From: Deltaproteobacteria bacterium UBA2385
GTDB lineage: Bacteria > Myxococcota_A > UBA796 > UBA2385
NCBI GenBank assembly: GCA_002343455.1
Contig: DDSR01000134.1
Span: 1-17,883, forward strand
DNA length: 17,883 nucleotides
Reading direction: 5' to 3'
Shown here: piece after piece, positions 7,772 to 13,905 of the stretch
How the letters are laid out: every line of letters starts with the position of its first letter
Position numbering within the stretch: position 1 is the first letter of the stretch
The notes under the pieces: generated by a model
Databases searched by the model: none
The model's input: the letters and a program-made list of their open reading frames with translations, nothing else
Told to the model about the DNA's origin: nothing
Program-made: the position numbers and the translations under genes

Positions 7772-8260
7772 GTGAAGACCTCTCCCGCACCCCTGGACGC
7801 CGACCTGCTGCGGGCCAGGTTCCGGCAGCTCCTGCCCCTGCTGGCAGAGGAGTGGCCAGACCTGAACGCGGTCGAGCTCGAAGCCACCGAGGGCGAGGCC
7901 GACGCCCTGGTGGACTTGATCTGCTCGCGCACCGAGCAGACCCGGGCCCTGACCCGCCGCCAGCTCGCCGAGCTGCTGGCCCTGGTCAGCGCCAGCCCTC
8001 GCCGCCCCCGGCAGGCCGCAGCGGCCTCCGCTCCTCCGACGATCGAACCCCTGGATCGGCTGGTCCAGAGCCTCGAAGAGTACCTCGACGACCTCACCCG
8101 CCAGGTCAAGCGCGACGTGGCTCCCCTCGCCCTCAACTCGGCGCGGGAACATATGGGCCTCGCCCTCCTCCTGGCGGGCGGCTTCGGCCTGACGCTGGGC
8201 CTCTTCCTGGGAGCCATGGGCTACCCGCACGAGAAGCTCGATGACGACGCCACCGGTTGA
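7772..8260 (+). CDS. Small membrane-anchored protein, CsbD-like domain plus YqjD/ElaB-like anchor
   Basis: 162 residues. Residues 13-69 follow the spacing of CsbD stress proteins: Trp28, Leu31, Gly41, a leucine/valine pair near 46-47 and Ile50. A Pro/Ala/Arg linker (74-92) and an amphipathic helix (93-118) lead to one C-terminal membrane helix (about 128-150), with a short acidic tail. This layout, followed by a two-helix holin-like gene, matches the yqjD-yqjE pair of E. coli, where YqjD is an inner-membrane protein reported to bind ribosomes in stationary phase. The CsbD match is moderate and made by eye. A role in envelope stress or in binding a cytoplasmic partner at the membrane is inference. 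GTG start with a good ribosome binding site. Its last 20 bases overlap the next gene, implying translational coupling. Confidence 0.75.
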   Translation: MKTSPAPLDADLLRARFRQLLPLLAEEWPDLNAVELEATEGEADALVDLICSRTEQTRALTRRQLAELLALVSASPRRPRQAAAASAPPTIEPLDRLVQSLEEYLDDLTRQVKRDVAPLALNSAREHMGLALLLAGGFGLTLGLFLGAMGYPHEKLDDDATG

Positions 8261-8684
8261 TCCCCCCGGATCCGACGACGGGACCGACCCCTCTGCCGAA
8301 GAGGGTCCCACCCGCCTCCCGCCGCAGGCCTGGCTCAAGCTGGTCCGGCGCATCTCCCGCTCCTTCCAGGCCTTCTTCGCGGCCCACCTGATCGTGCTGA
8401 AGACCGAGGCCGAGCGAGAGCTCTTCCGGCTGGCCAGCGGCATCGGCCTGCTGATCGGCGGCGTGCTCTTCATGCTGGCGACGGCGATGCTCTTCGCGGT
8501 CGGCACGGTCGTCCTGCTCCAGCGCGTCACCGGCCTGCCCTGGCTGGAGTGCGTCGGCATCTCCATGCTGGTGACCCTGGTCATCGCCCTCTGCCTGGGC
8601 GGGCTGGGCTGGTGGCGGGTCAACCGCCCGCTGATGCCGCAGAGCCGCGCCCTGCTGGAGCGGACCCTGGACGGGCTGCGCTAG
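8241..8684 (+). CDS. YqjE-like / holin superfamily III two-helix membrane protein
   Basis: 147 residues. An acidic, Pro-rich N-terminus is followed by a basic amphipathic helix (30-62) and two membrane segments (about 63-93 and 103-125), then a short basic tail ending in a serine/leucine-rich helix. This is the layout of the Phage_holin_3_6 (YqjE) family. Despite the name, members near yqjD-like genes are chromosomal and not known lysis proteins. The ATG at 8241 lies inside the end of the upstream gene, so the two are probably made together and may form a membrane complex. Only 17 bp separate its stop from the convergent permease gene's stop. Confidence 0.8.
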   Translation: MTTPPVDPPGSDDGTDPSAEEGPTRLPPQAWLKLVRRISRSFQAFFAAHLIVLKTEAERELFRLASGIGLLIGGVLFMLATAMLFAVGTVVLLQRVTGLPWLECVGISMLVTLVIALCLGGLGWWRVNRPLMPQSRALLERTLDGLR

Positions 8685-8686
8685 AT

Positions 8687-8713
8687 GGACTGCGGCGAAG
8701 CTCAGTCCCGCAG
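8687..8713. terminator. Candidate bidirectional hairpin between convergent genes
   Basis: Two overlapping, mutually exclusive stems lie across the 17-bp gap: GGACTG/CAGTCC (8687-8692 with 8703-8708) and CTGCGG/CCGCAG (8690-8695 with 8708-8713). There is no T-tract on either side, so this is at best a weak or Rho-assisted terminator. It overlaps the end of the permease coding region. Confidence 0.2.
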
Positions 8714-9787
8714 CTTGGGGTCCATCGCGTCGCGCAGGCCCTGGCCCAGCAGGTTGAAGCCGGTCAGGGTGACGAAGATGGCGAGGCCCGGGAAGATGGT
8801 CAGGTGCCAGAGGCCCTGGCTGACGTAGCTGCGGCCCTGCATGACGGTCTCGCCCCAGGAGGGCACGCTGGTGTCGCCGAAGCCCAGGAAGGAGAGCGAG
8901 GTCTCGGCCAGCACGGCGTTGGCGACGCCGAAGGCGATCGCGACGAAGACGGGGCTGATCGCGTTGGGCAGGACGTGGCGGACCATCACCCGCCAGGCGG
9001 GCAGGCCCAGGGCCTGGGCGGCGGCGACGTAGTCCAGGCTGCGCACCTTGAGGACCTCGCCCCGCACCAGCCGGAAGATGCGGGTCCAGCCGACGAAGCC
9101 GAGCACCATCATGATGTTGACGATGCTGGGCTCGAGGAAGGCGATGACGGCGATGATCAGGAAGAAGACGGGGAAGCACATCACGATCTCGGTGATGCGC
9201 GAGAGGACAAGGTCGATGCCCTTGCCGAAGAAGCCGGCGGCGAGGCCCAGGGTGATGCCGATGGCCGAGCTGATCGACATGGCGATGACCCCGACCAGCA
9301 TGGCGACGACGGTGCCGTGCAGCAGGCGGGAGAGCACGTCGCGGCCTTGATCGTCGGTGCCGAGCAGGTGCTCGGGGTCCTCACCGGGCTTCTTCTTGAG
9401 CGAGTCGCGATCGAACTGGGTGGGGCTCCACTCGATCAGCGGCCAGAGGTCCAGGCTGAGCTCGCCGGCGGCGCGGGCCTCCTTCCAGGAGCGGCCCTCC
9501 AGCACGGCGTAGTGCCCGGAGAGGGGGAACCAGCCCTCGGTCAGCTCCAGGCTCTTCAGCTCGTAGCGCAGGCTCTGCCAGGGGACCCAGGAGTCGACGT
9601 AGGTGGCCAGGGCCGGGAAGTAGAGGCTGCCCCGGTAGGAGGCGACGATGGGCTTGTCGTTGGCGACCAGGGGCGCGCTGAAGGAGCTGAGCGCCAGCAG
9701 CACGACGATGACCAGCCCGGCCATGCCGGAGTGATGGCCTTTGAGCTTGCGCCAGATGCGGGCGCCGTAGGACTCGCTGGGCTTCAT
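8702..9787 (-). CDS. Peptide ABC transporter permease, YejE/OppC-like
   Basis: Inner-membrane permease subunit of a peptide importer. TM1 is at about 22-42, a large outside loop runs to about 140, and a five-helix core follows. The loop begins with LVANDKP (40-46) and YFP (56-58), a signature of the YejE subgroup, and ends at LLGTDDQGRDVLSRLLHG (141-158), the conserved entry to the transport domain. The EAA coupling loop for the ATPase is at about 253-272 (AAAQALGLPAW). The C-terminus GLRDAMDPKLRD is typical. At 361 residues it is close to YejE in size. The frame is open far upstream, but the ATG at 9787 is preceded by GAGGG and overlaps the OppB-like stop by 4 nt (ATGA), the usual coupling between paired permeases. 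Third gene of the importer unit. E. coli YejABEF takes up peptides and microcin C; the substrate here is unknown. Confidence 0.93.
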   Translation of the reverse strand: MKPSESYGARIWRKLKGHHSGMAGLVIVVLLALSSFSAPLVANDKPIVASYRGSLYFPALATYVDSWVPWQSLRYELKSLELTEGWFPLSGHYAVLEGRSWKEARAAGELSLDLWPLIEWSPTQFDRDSLKKKPGEDPEHLLGTDDQGRDVLSRLLHGTVVAMLVGVIAMSISSAIGITLGLAAGFFGKGIDLVLSRITEIVMCFPVFFLIIAVIAFLEPSIVNIMMVLGFVGWTRIFRLVRGEVLKVRSLDYVAAAQALGLPAWRVMVRHVLPNAISPVFVAIAFGVANAVLAETSLSFLGFGDTSVPSWGETVMQGRSYVSQGLWHLTIFPGLAIFVTLTGFNLLGQGLRDAMDPKLRD

Positions 9788-11724
9788 TCGGCCCTCACCC
9801 GCGGGTCGACCACGCTGTAGAGGAGATCGCTGACCAGGATGCCCAGCAGGGTGAGCACCGCGCTGAAGGTCGTGATGGCCATGATGACCGGGTAGTCGCG
9901 GGCCAGGATGGCGTCGAAGCCCAGCCGCCCCATGCCCTCGATGCTGAAGATGTACTCGACGATGACGCTGCCGCCGATCATCGCCGGCAGCAGGTTGGCG
10001 ACCAGGGTGACGATGGTGATCAGGCTGTTGCGGAAGGCGTGCTTGAAGACGACCAGGTACTCGGGCAGGCCCTTGGCGCGGGCGGTGCGCACATAGTCCT
10101 CCTGGATGGTCTCCAGCATGGTGGTGCGGGCGTAGCGGCTGAGGCTGGCGAAGCCGCCGTAGACCATGACCGTGACCGGCAGGACCAGGTGCAGGGAGCG
10201 GTCCCACAGCCAGGAGAGGTAGGAGAGGTCCTGGTGGCCGCGGCTGTAGAGGCCGACGCTGGGCAGCAGGTCGAAGGTGCGCTCGCTGGAGAGGCCCATG
10301 ATCAGCAAGGTCGCCAGCCAGAAGTTGGGGATGCTGTAGAGCAGGAAGAGGATGACGCTGCTGACCTGGTCGAAGACGCCCCCGCGGCGCACGGCGGCGA
10401 GCACGCCCAGGGGGATGCTGATCAGGTAGATGATCGCCAGGGCGATGACGTTGAGGAAGATGGTGATGGGCAGCGCGGCGGTGATCTTCTCCATCACGGG
10501 GCGGTCGTCGACGAAGCTGCGGTCGAAGTCCAGGGTGATGGTGCGCCAGAGCCAGGAGAGGTAGCGCTTCCAGACGGGGACCTCGGCCCAGGAGCGCGCC
10601 CCGGTGTAGACCGTCTCGCCGACGACCAGCACCTGGCGCACCGCCCCCGCCACGTCGGGGGTGCGGGCCAGCTCCTTGCCGCTGGCGACCTCCCACAGGC
10701 GGGCGGTCTCGTCGCGGCTGCCGCTGACGAGGCGGCTGCTGTCAGCGCTCCAGGCGACGGTGCTGACGGCCTTGAAGTGCCCCTCCAGGCTGCGGCTGCG
10801 CAGCTCGGGGAGGGGGGCGACCTCGACGAGGTGGACCGCCCGATCGTCGCCGGCCAGGGCGAGCTGGCTGCCATCGGGCGAGAGGGCGATCTCGTTGACG
10901 GCCTGAGGCAGCGGCTCGGTCTCGTAGCGCAGCGCGCCCGAGCCGGTGTCCCAGGCCCGCAGCTTGCGGTCGTAGCCGGCCGAGAGGAGGGTCCCGTCGG
11001 GCAGCAGCGCCAGGGCGTAGACCCCGCTGACATGGCCCTCCAGGCCCTGTCGGCTGTTCAGGCTGCTGGCGTCGTGCAGCCGGACCAGCCCGTCCTCGCC
11101 GGCGCTGGCCACGGTGCCGTCCGGCAGCAGCTGCAGGTCTCGCAGGCCTCGCCCCAAGGCGGTGGACTGGGCCGACATCGCGCCGTCTTCGAGGGAGAAG
11201 GCCGTCAGGCGGCCCTCGCCGTCGCCCACCAGCACCCGCTCGCCGTCCCGCACCATCGTGGTGATGCCGCTGGTCCCGCCCTCGGCCGGGCGCGCCGTCC
11301 AGACGGGGACGCCCCCGGCGTCCAGGCGCAGGACGCTGCCCTCGTGCGTGCCGACGACCAGGGCGCCGGACTCCAGGACCAGCAGCGCCTGCGGCCAGCC
11401 GGGCAGCTCGCCCAGGCGCGCGAGCCGGGGCCAGGACTGGATCTCCTCCTGGACCGCCTCGCCCAGCCCCCAGGTCGAGACCGTGTGGTCCTCGCGGACC
11501 ATGCCCAGCAGCTTCTTCTTGGCCTTGATCGCGTCGGCTTGCCGCTCGCGGTCGCCGCCGCCCCCTCCCTCGCCCGCGCCGGCCCCGCGCTCGCTGCCGC
11601 CCTGGCCGAACTGGGTCGCGACCGGATCACCCGGCGCGAGGTTGATGATCAGAAAGGTGATGAAGGTGATCCCGAGCAGGGTCGGGATCATCGCGATGAT
11701 TCGCTTGAACAGGTAGGTGAGCAC
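9784..11724 (-). CDS. Peptide ABC transporter permease, YejB/OppB-like, with inserted WD40-type propeller
   Basis: Inner-membrane permease subunit. Counting from a GTG at 11724: TM1 at 7-28, then LAPGDP (30-35), a Gly-rich linker (41-57) and a charged helix ending near residue 80. An insert of about 300 residues (81-379) carries WD40-type repeats. The normal permease then resumes: WKRYLSWLW (385-393), DFDRSF (399-404), five more membrane segments, an EAA loop at about 542-562 (RTARAKGLPE) and the YejB-like end RDYPVIM...VDPRV. Typical OppB/YejB proteins have 300-370 residues; this one has 646. The GTG start gives the canonical beginning MLTYLFKRI and lies 11 nt past the stop of the binding-protein gene. 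An ATG at 11769 would add 15 residues and overlap that gene by 34 nt. The frame runs through the insert without stops, so it is not an assembly join of two genes. Confidence 0.93.
   Translation of the reverse strand: MLTYLFKRIIAMIPTLLGITFITFLIINLAPGDPVATQFGQGGSERGAGAGEGGGGGDRERQADAIKAKKKLLGMVREDHTVSTWGLGEAVQEEIQSWPRLARLGELPGWPQALLVLESGALVVGTHEGSVLRLDAGGVPVWTARPAEGGTSGITTMVRDGERVLVGDGEGRLTAFSLEDGAMSAQSTALGRGLRDLQLLPDGTVASAGEDGLVRLHDASSLNSRQGLEGHVSGVYALALLPDGTLLSAGYDRKLRAWDTGSGALRYETEPLPQAVNEIALSPDGSQLALAGDDRAVHLVEVAPLPELRSRSLEGHFKAVSTVAWSADSSRLVSGSRDETARLWEVASGKELARTPDVAGAVRQVLVVGETVYTGARSWAEVPVWKRYLSWLWRTITLDFDRSFVDDRPVMEKITAALPITIFLNVIALAIIYLISIPLGVLAAVRRGGVFDQVSSVILFLLYSIPNFWLATLLIMGLSSERTFDLLPSVGLYSRGHQDLSYLSWLWDRSLHLVLPVTVMVYGGFASLSRYARTTMLETIQEDYVRTARAKGLPEYLVVFKHAFRNSLITIVTLVANLLPAMIGGSVIVEYIFSIEGMGRLGFDAILARDYPVIMAITTFSAVLTLLGILVSDLLYSVVDPRVRAE
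10588..11484 (-). other. WD40-type beta-propeller domain inserted in the permease's first periplasmic loop
   Basis: About seven repeats are visible in the permease (residues from the GTG start). Approximate repeat starts are 109, 153, 193, 233, 274, 318 and 360. The best repeats have the GH...WD pairing: GH at 230-231 with WD at 258-259, and GH at 315-316 with WE at 344-345. Turns such as LLPDGT, LSPDGS and SADSS recur at about 40-residue spacing, with AGEDG, AGYDR, AGDDR and SGSRD before the last strand. Because TM1 is N-in, the loop and so the propeller should face the periplasm. Seven blades would close a full ring whose ends lie close together, which suits insertion into a loop. Confidence 0.88.
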
Positions 11725-11735
11725 GCTGTCATCGC

Positions 11736-13667
11736 CTACTTGTAGAGCACGTTCTCGGGCTTGACCCACATATCGAAGGGCTGCAGACCGGTGGGGCGCA
11801 CCTTGGCCTCTTCCAGCCGATCATGGGCCAGCACGCCGACGATGCCGTGGACCAGCAGGGTCATGGGCTGCTCTTCCTGGAAGATCGCGCAGAACTCCTT
11901 GTAGCTGGCGTTGCGCTTGTCGGCGTCGAACTCGGTCCGCATCTGCTCCAGCAGGGTGTCGGCGGCAGAGTTGCGCCATCCGGAGAGGTTGCCGGCGTTG
12001 GGGATGTCCTGGCTGCTGTGGAAGCTGGCGTAGCTGTCGACCCAGGGGTCCGGCGGCGCGTCGTAGAGCACCGCCGCCTGGAAGCTGCGGCTGTCGAGGT
12101 CCTGGATGAAGGTCGACCACTCCAGGCTGCGGTAGGACATGCGGATGCCCACCTTCTTCATGGCGTCGTCCAAGGAGGCGCCGACCTGGGTGTAGAAGCG
12201 CCGGGTGCTGCCGACCTTGAGCTCGAACTCGAAGCGCTTGCCGTCCTTGTCCAGGACCCCATCGCCGTCGGAGTCCTTCCAGCCGGCCTCGGCCAGCAGG
12301 GCGCGGGCCTTGTCCAGGTCGAAGGCCAGGGGCTGGAGGTCCTGGTTGTACTCGGGGTAGGTCGGCTTGCTGGGGCAGACCGCGATGCGCCCGCGGCCGC
12401 GCTCGATCTCGGAGAGCATCCACTGGCGGTCGGTCAGGTGGGCCATTGCCCGGCGGACCTTGGGATCGTCGAAGGGGGCCTGGCGGGTGTTCCAGACCAC
12501 CACGCTCCACCCGATGCCGGTGTGGTCGTACTCCAGGTACTTCGAGATGTCGGTGATCGTCTTGTCCTTGCTGTACTCGTCGTCCCACTCCTGGAAGTCG
12601 ACCACCGTCACGTCGAACTGCTGCTTGCGGAAGGCCTCGAAGGCCGCCACCGGGTCGCTGATGAAGACGTAGCGCATCTTCCGGAAGTTCCACCAGGTCG
12701 GGTCGACCTGGGTCCCCCAGTAGAAGGGGTTCTGGACCAGCTCGATGCCGTCCTTGGGCTCGTACTCGGTGGCGGCGTAGTAGTAGGGGCCCGTGCCCGG
12801 CGGCGGGATGCGGATCTTGTTGAAGACCTCGCCGAAGCCGGGCTGGCCGGGGGTGGTGCTGAACTCGCTGATGCCGAGCTTGCCGGCCCAGGTGGGGAGC
12901 TGCTCCTCGTACCAGCCCTTGTTCAGCACCCGCAGAGCGTAGCCGACCGTGTAGAGGCCCTTCCAATAGGGCTGCCGGTAGCGCACGACCACGGTGTAGT
13001 CGTCGGGGGTGGAGAGCTCGACCACGTCGTCGAACTCGCTGCGGAGGTGGTCGGCGTTGACCGCCGGGTCCCGCATGACGTCGAAGCTGAAGCGCACGTC
13101 GGCGCTGGTGAAGGGCCGCCCGTCGGCGAACTGGACCCCTCGCCGCAGGTGGTAGGTGTAGGTCAGGCGGTCGTCGCTGACCTCCCAGCGGGTGGCCAGG
13201 GCGGGCTGGACGGCCGGAGGCGCGTCGTAGTCCAGCCGCATCAGCCGCTCCAGGCTGTAGCCGCTGATGGTCGAGGCGTCCCCCTCGCTGGTGGCGTAGT
13301 AGTTGAGCGAGCCCGGCGGCGAGGTGCGGCGGTTGACGTAGGTGTCGTTCTGCGGGAGCGGCTTGTCCTGCAGGCGCAGGGGCGCGCCCGGCTTGGCGCC
13401 CTCGACCACCGTGATCTCGGCCCGCTTGTCGCCCCAGCCGACCGCCTCGAAGCCCGTGCCCGAGCCGGCCGGAGCCTGCGCGGTCGCCTTGGTCCCGGTC
13501 GCGGGGCCGCTGCTGAGCCCGCTCTCGGAGAGGCGCTCGGTCGCGGTCGCCGCCCGGATGACCTGGTCTTCGAGGCGATCCATGGCGCAGGTGTTCATGG
13601 TCAGGGCGATGGCCGCCACGCCCAGCAGGGCGAGGTTGGCGATCTGCAGCTTGTGGATGAGCTCCAT
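11736..13667 (-). CDS. Peptide-binding protein of an ABC importer (SBP family 5), membrane-tethered
   Basis: Periplasmic binding protein that would hand peptides to the two permeases encoded just downstream. The family 5 fold is supported by LATRWEVSDDRLTYTYHLR (157-175), GVQFADGRPFTSADVRFSF (177-195), TGPYY (292-296) and VRRAMAHLTDR (404-414). A calcium-loop-like DSDGDG lies at 465-470 in the usual GWKDSDGDGVLDKDG context. Unusually, the N-terminus has a membrane segment (about 8-27) ending MNTCAM, which does not fit a lipobox and has no clear signal-peptidase site. A helical charged stretch and an Ala/Gly/Thr-rich linker follow, up to about residue 75. This looks like an uncleaved anchor plus stalk. 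GGAG lies 5 nt before the ATG. First gene of the importer unit; at 643 residues it is longer than OppA-type proteins mainly because of the stalk. Confidence 0.93.
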   Translation of the reverse strand: MELIHKLQIANLALLGVAAIALTMNTCAMDRLEDQVIRAATATERLSESGLSSGPATGTKATAQAPAGSGTGFEAVGWGDKRAEITVVEGAKPGAPLRLQDKPLPQNDTYVNRRTSPPGSLNYYATSEGDASTISGYSLERLMRLDYDAPPAVQPALATRWEVSDDRLTYTYHLRRGVQFADGRPFTSADVRFSFDVMRDPAVNADHLRSEFDDVVELSTPDDYTVVVRYRQPYWKGLYTVGYALRVLNKGWYEEQLPTWAGKLGISEFSTTPGQPGFGEVFNKIRIPPPGTGPYYYAATEYEPKDGIELVQNPFYWGTQVDPTWWNFRKMRYVFISDPVAAFEAFRKQQFDVTVVDFQEWDDEYSKDKTITDISKYLEYDHTGIGWSVVVWNTRQAPFDDPKVRRAMAHLTDRQWMLSEIERGRGRIAVCPSKPTYPEYNQDLQPLAFDLDKARALLAEAGWKDSDGDGVLDKDGKRFEFELKVGSTRRFYTQVGASLDDAMKKVGIRMSYRSLEWSTFIQDLDSRSFQAAVLYDAPPDPWVDSYASFHSSQDIPNAGNLSGWRNSAADTLLEQMRTEFDADKRNASYKEFCAIFQEEQPMTLLVHGIVGVLAHDRLEEAKVRPTGLQPFDMWVKPENVLYK

Positions 13668-13776
13668 GGGGACTCCAGGCGCCGGCGGGAGGGGTAGCCG
13701 GAGGGTCTAACGCGAACGCCAGGCGCCCGCGTGACCACGACAGGAGGCTAGGGCTGCCGTCCTCGCCGCGCTGTTC

Positions 13777-13828
13777 GACTCCCCACGCCCGACCGCACGC
13801 GGTCGGCGACCGACTCGCCGGCGGAGTC
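13777..13828. repeat. Nested inverted-repeat cluster, possible operator
   Basis: Overlapping perfect inverted repeats: GACCGC-AC-GCGGTC (13791-13804), CGGTCG-G-CGACCG (13800-13812), GACTC/GAGTC (13812-13816 with 13824-13828), and an outer GACTCC/GGAGTC pair (13777-13782 with 13823-13828). The half-site GACCG or its complement CGGTC occurs three times, at 13791, 13800 and 13808, in alternating orientation. This is denser symmetry than nearby spacers show, and it sits midway between two divergent genes. Confidence 0.45.
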
Positions 13829-13893
13829 ACCGTCCTTCGCTGTGCTCATCACCCCCGGAATCCACCACCCCGCCACGGCGTTATCCATTCTGC

Positions 13894-13898
13894 GGAGG
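13894..13898 (+). promoter_or_regulatory. Ribosome binding site deciding the GTG start of prc
   Basis: GGAGG lies 7 nt before the GTG at 13906. This gives a protein that starts directly with a signal peptide, supporting the non-ATG start. Confidence 0.7.
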
Positions 13899-13905
13899 AC
13901 TCTTC

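Larger units (their letters stand above)
13668..13905. other. Divergent intergenic region between the importer unit and prc
   Basis: This 238-bp region must hold the promoters for both units. Read outward it contains GGAG 5 nt before the binding-protein ATG and GGAGG 7 nt before the prc GTG. In the middle is the inverted-repeat cluster at 13777-13828. I found no convincing -35/-10 pair on either strand. TTATCC at 13881 is the nearest -10-like box for prc but lacks a partner. Confidence 0.5.

Noticed and set aside
8241..8684. Holin-like gene taken as evidence of a prophage
   Set aside because: No endolysin, spanin, structural or integrase gene is nearby, and the YqjD-like partner points to the chromosomal yqjDE type.
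9788..10696. N-terminal extension of the YejE/OppC-like frame
   Set aside because: It reads through the other permease in the wrong frame and gives His/Arg/Pro-rich low complexity. The ATG at 9787 gives the normal family N-terminus and an ATGA overlap.
10588..11484. Idea that the WD40 stretch is a separate gene fused by an assembly error
   Set aside because: The frame is continuous on both sides, codon style is unchanged across both joins, and the insert sits exactly in the variable loop between two conserved permease segments, as expected of a true domain insertion.
10039..11745. 568-codon plus-strand open frame opposite the propeller-bearing permease
   Set aside because: Antisense shadow. 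The opposite frame has membrane segments and WD40 repeats in register, while this one is low-complexity.
11823..13697. 624-codon plus-strand open frame opposite the binding-protein gene
   Set aside because: Antisense shadow of a clear SBP family 5 gene; no motifs and no ribosome binding site.
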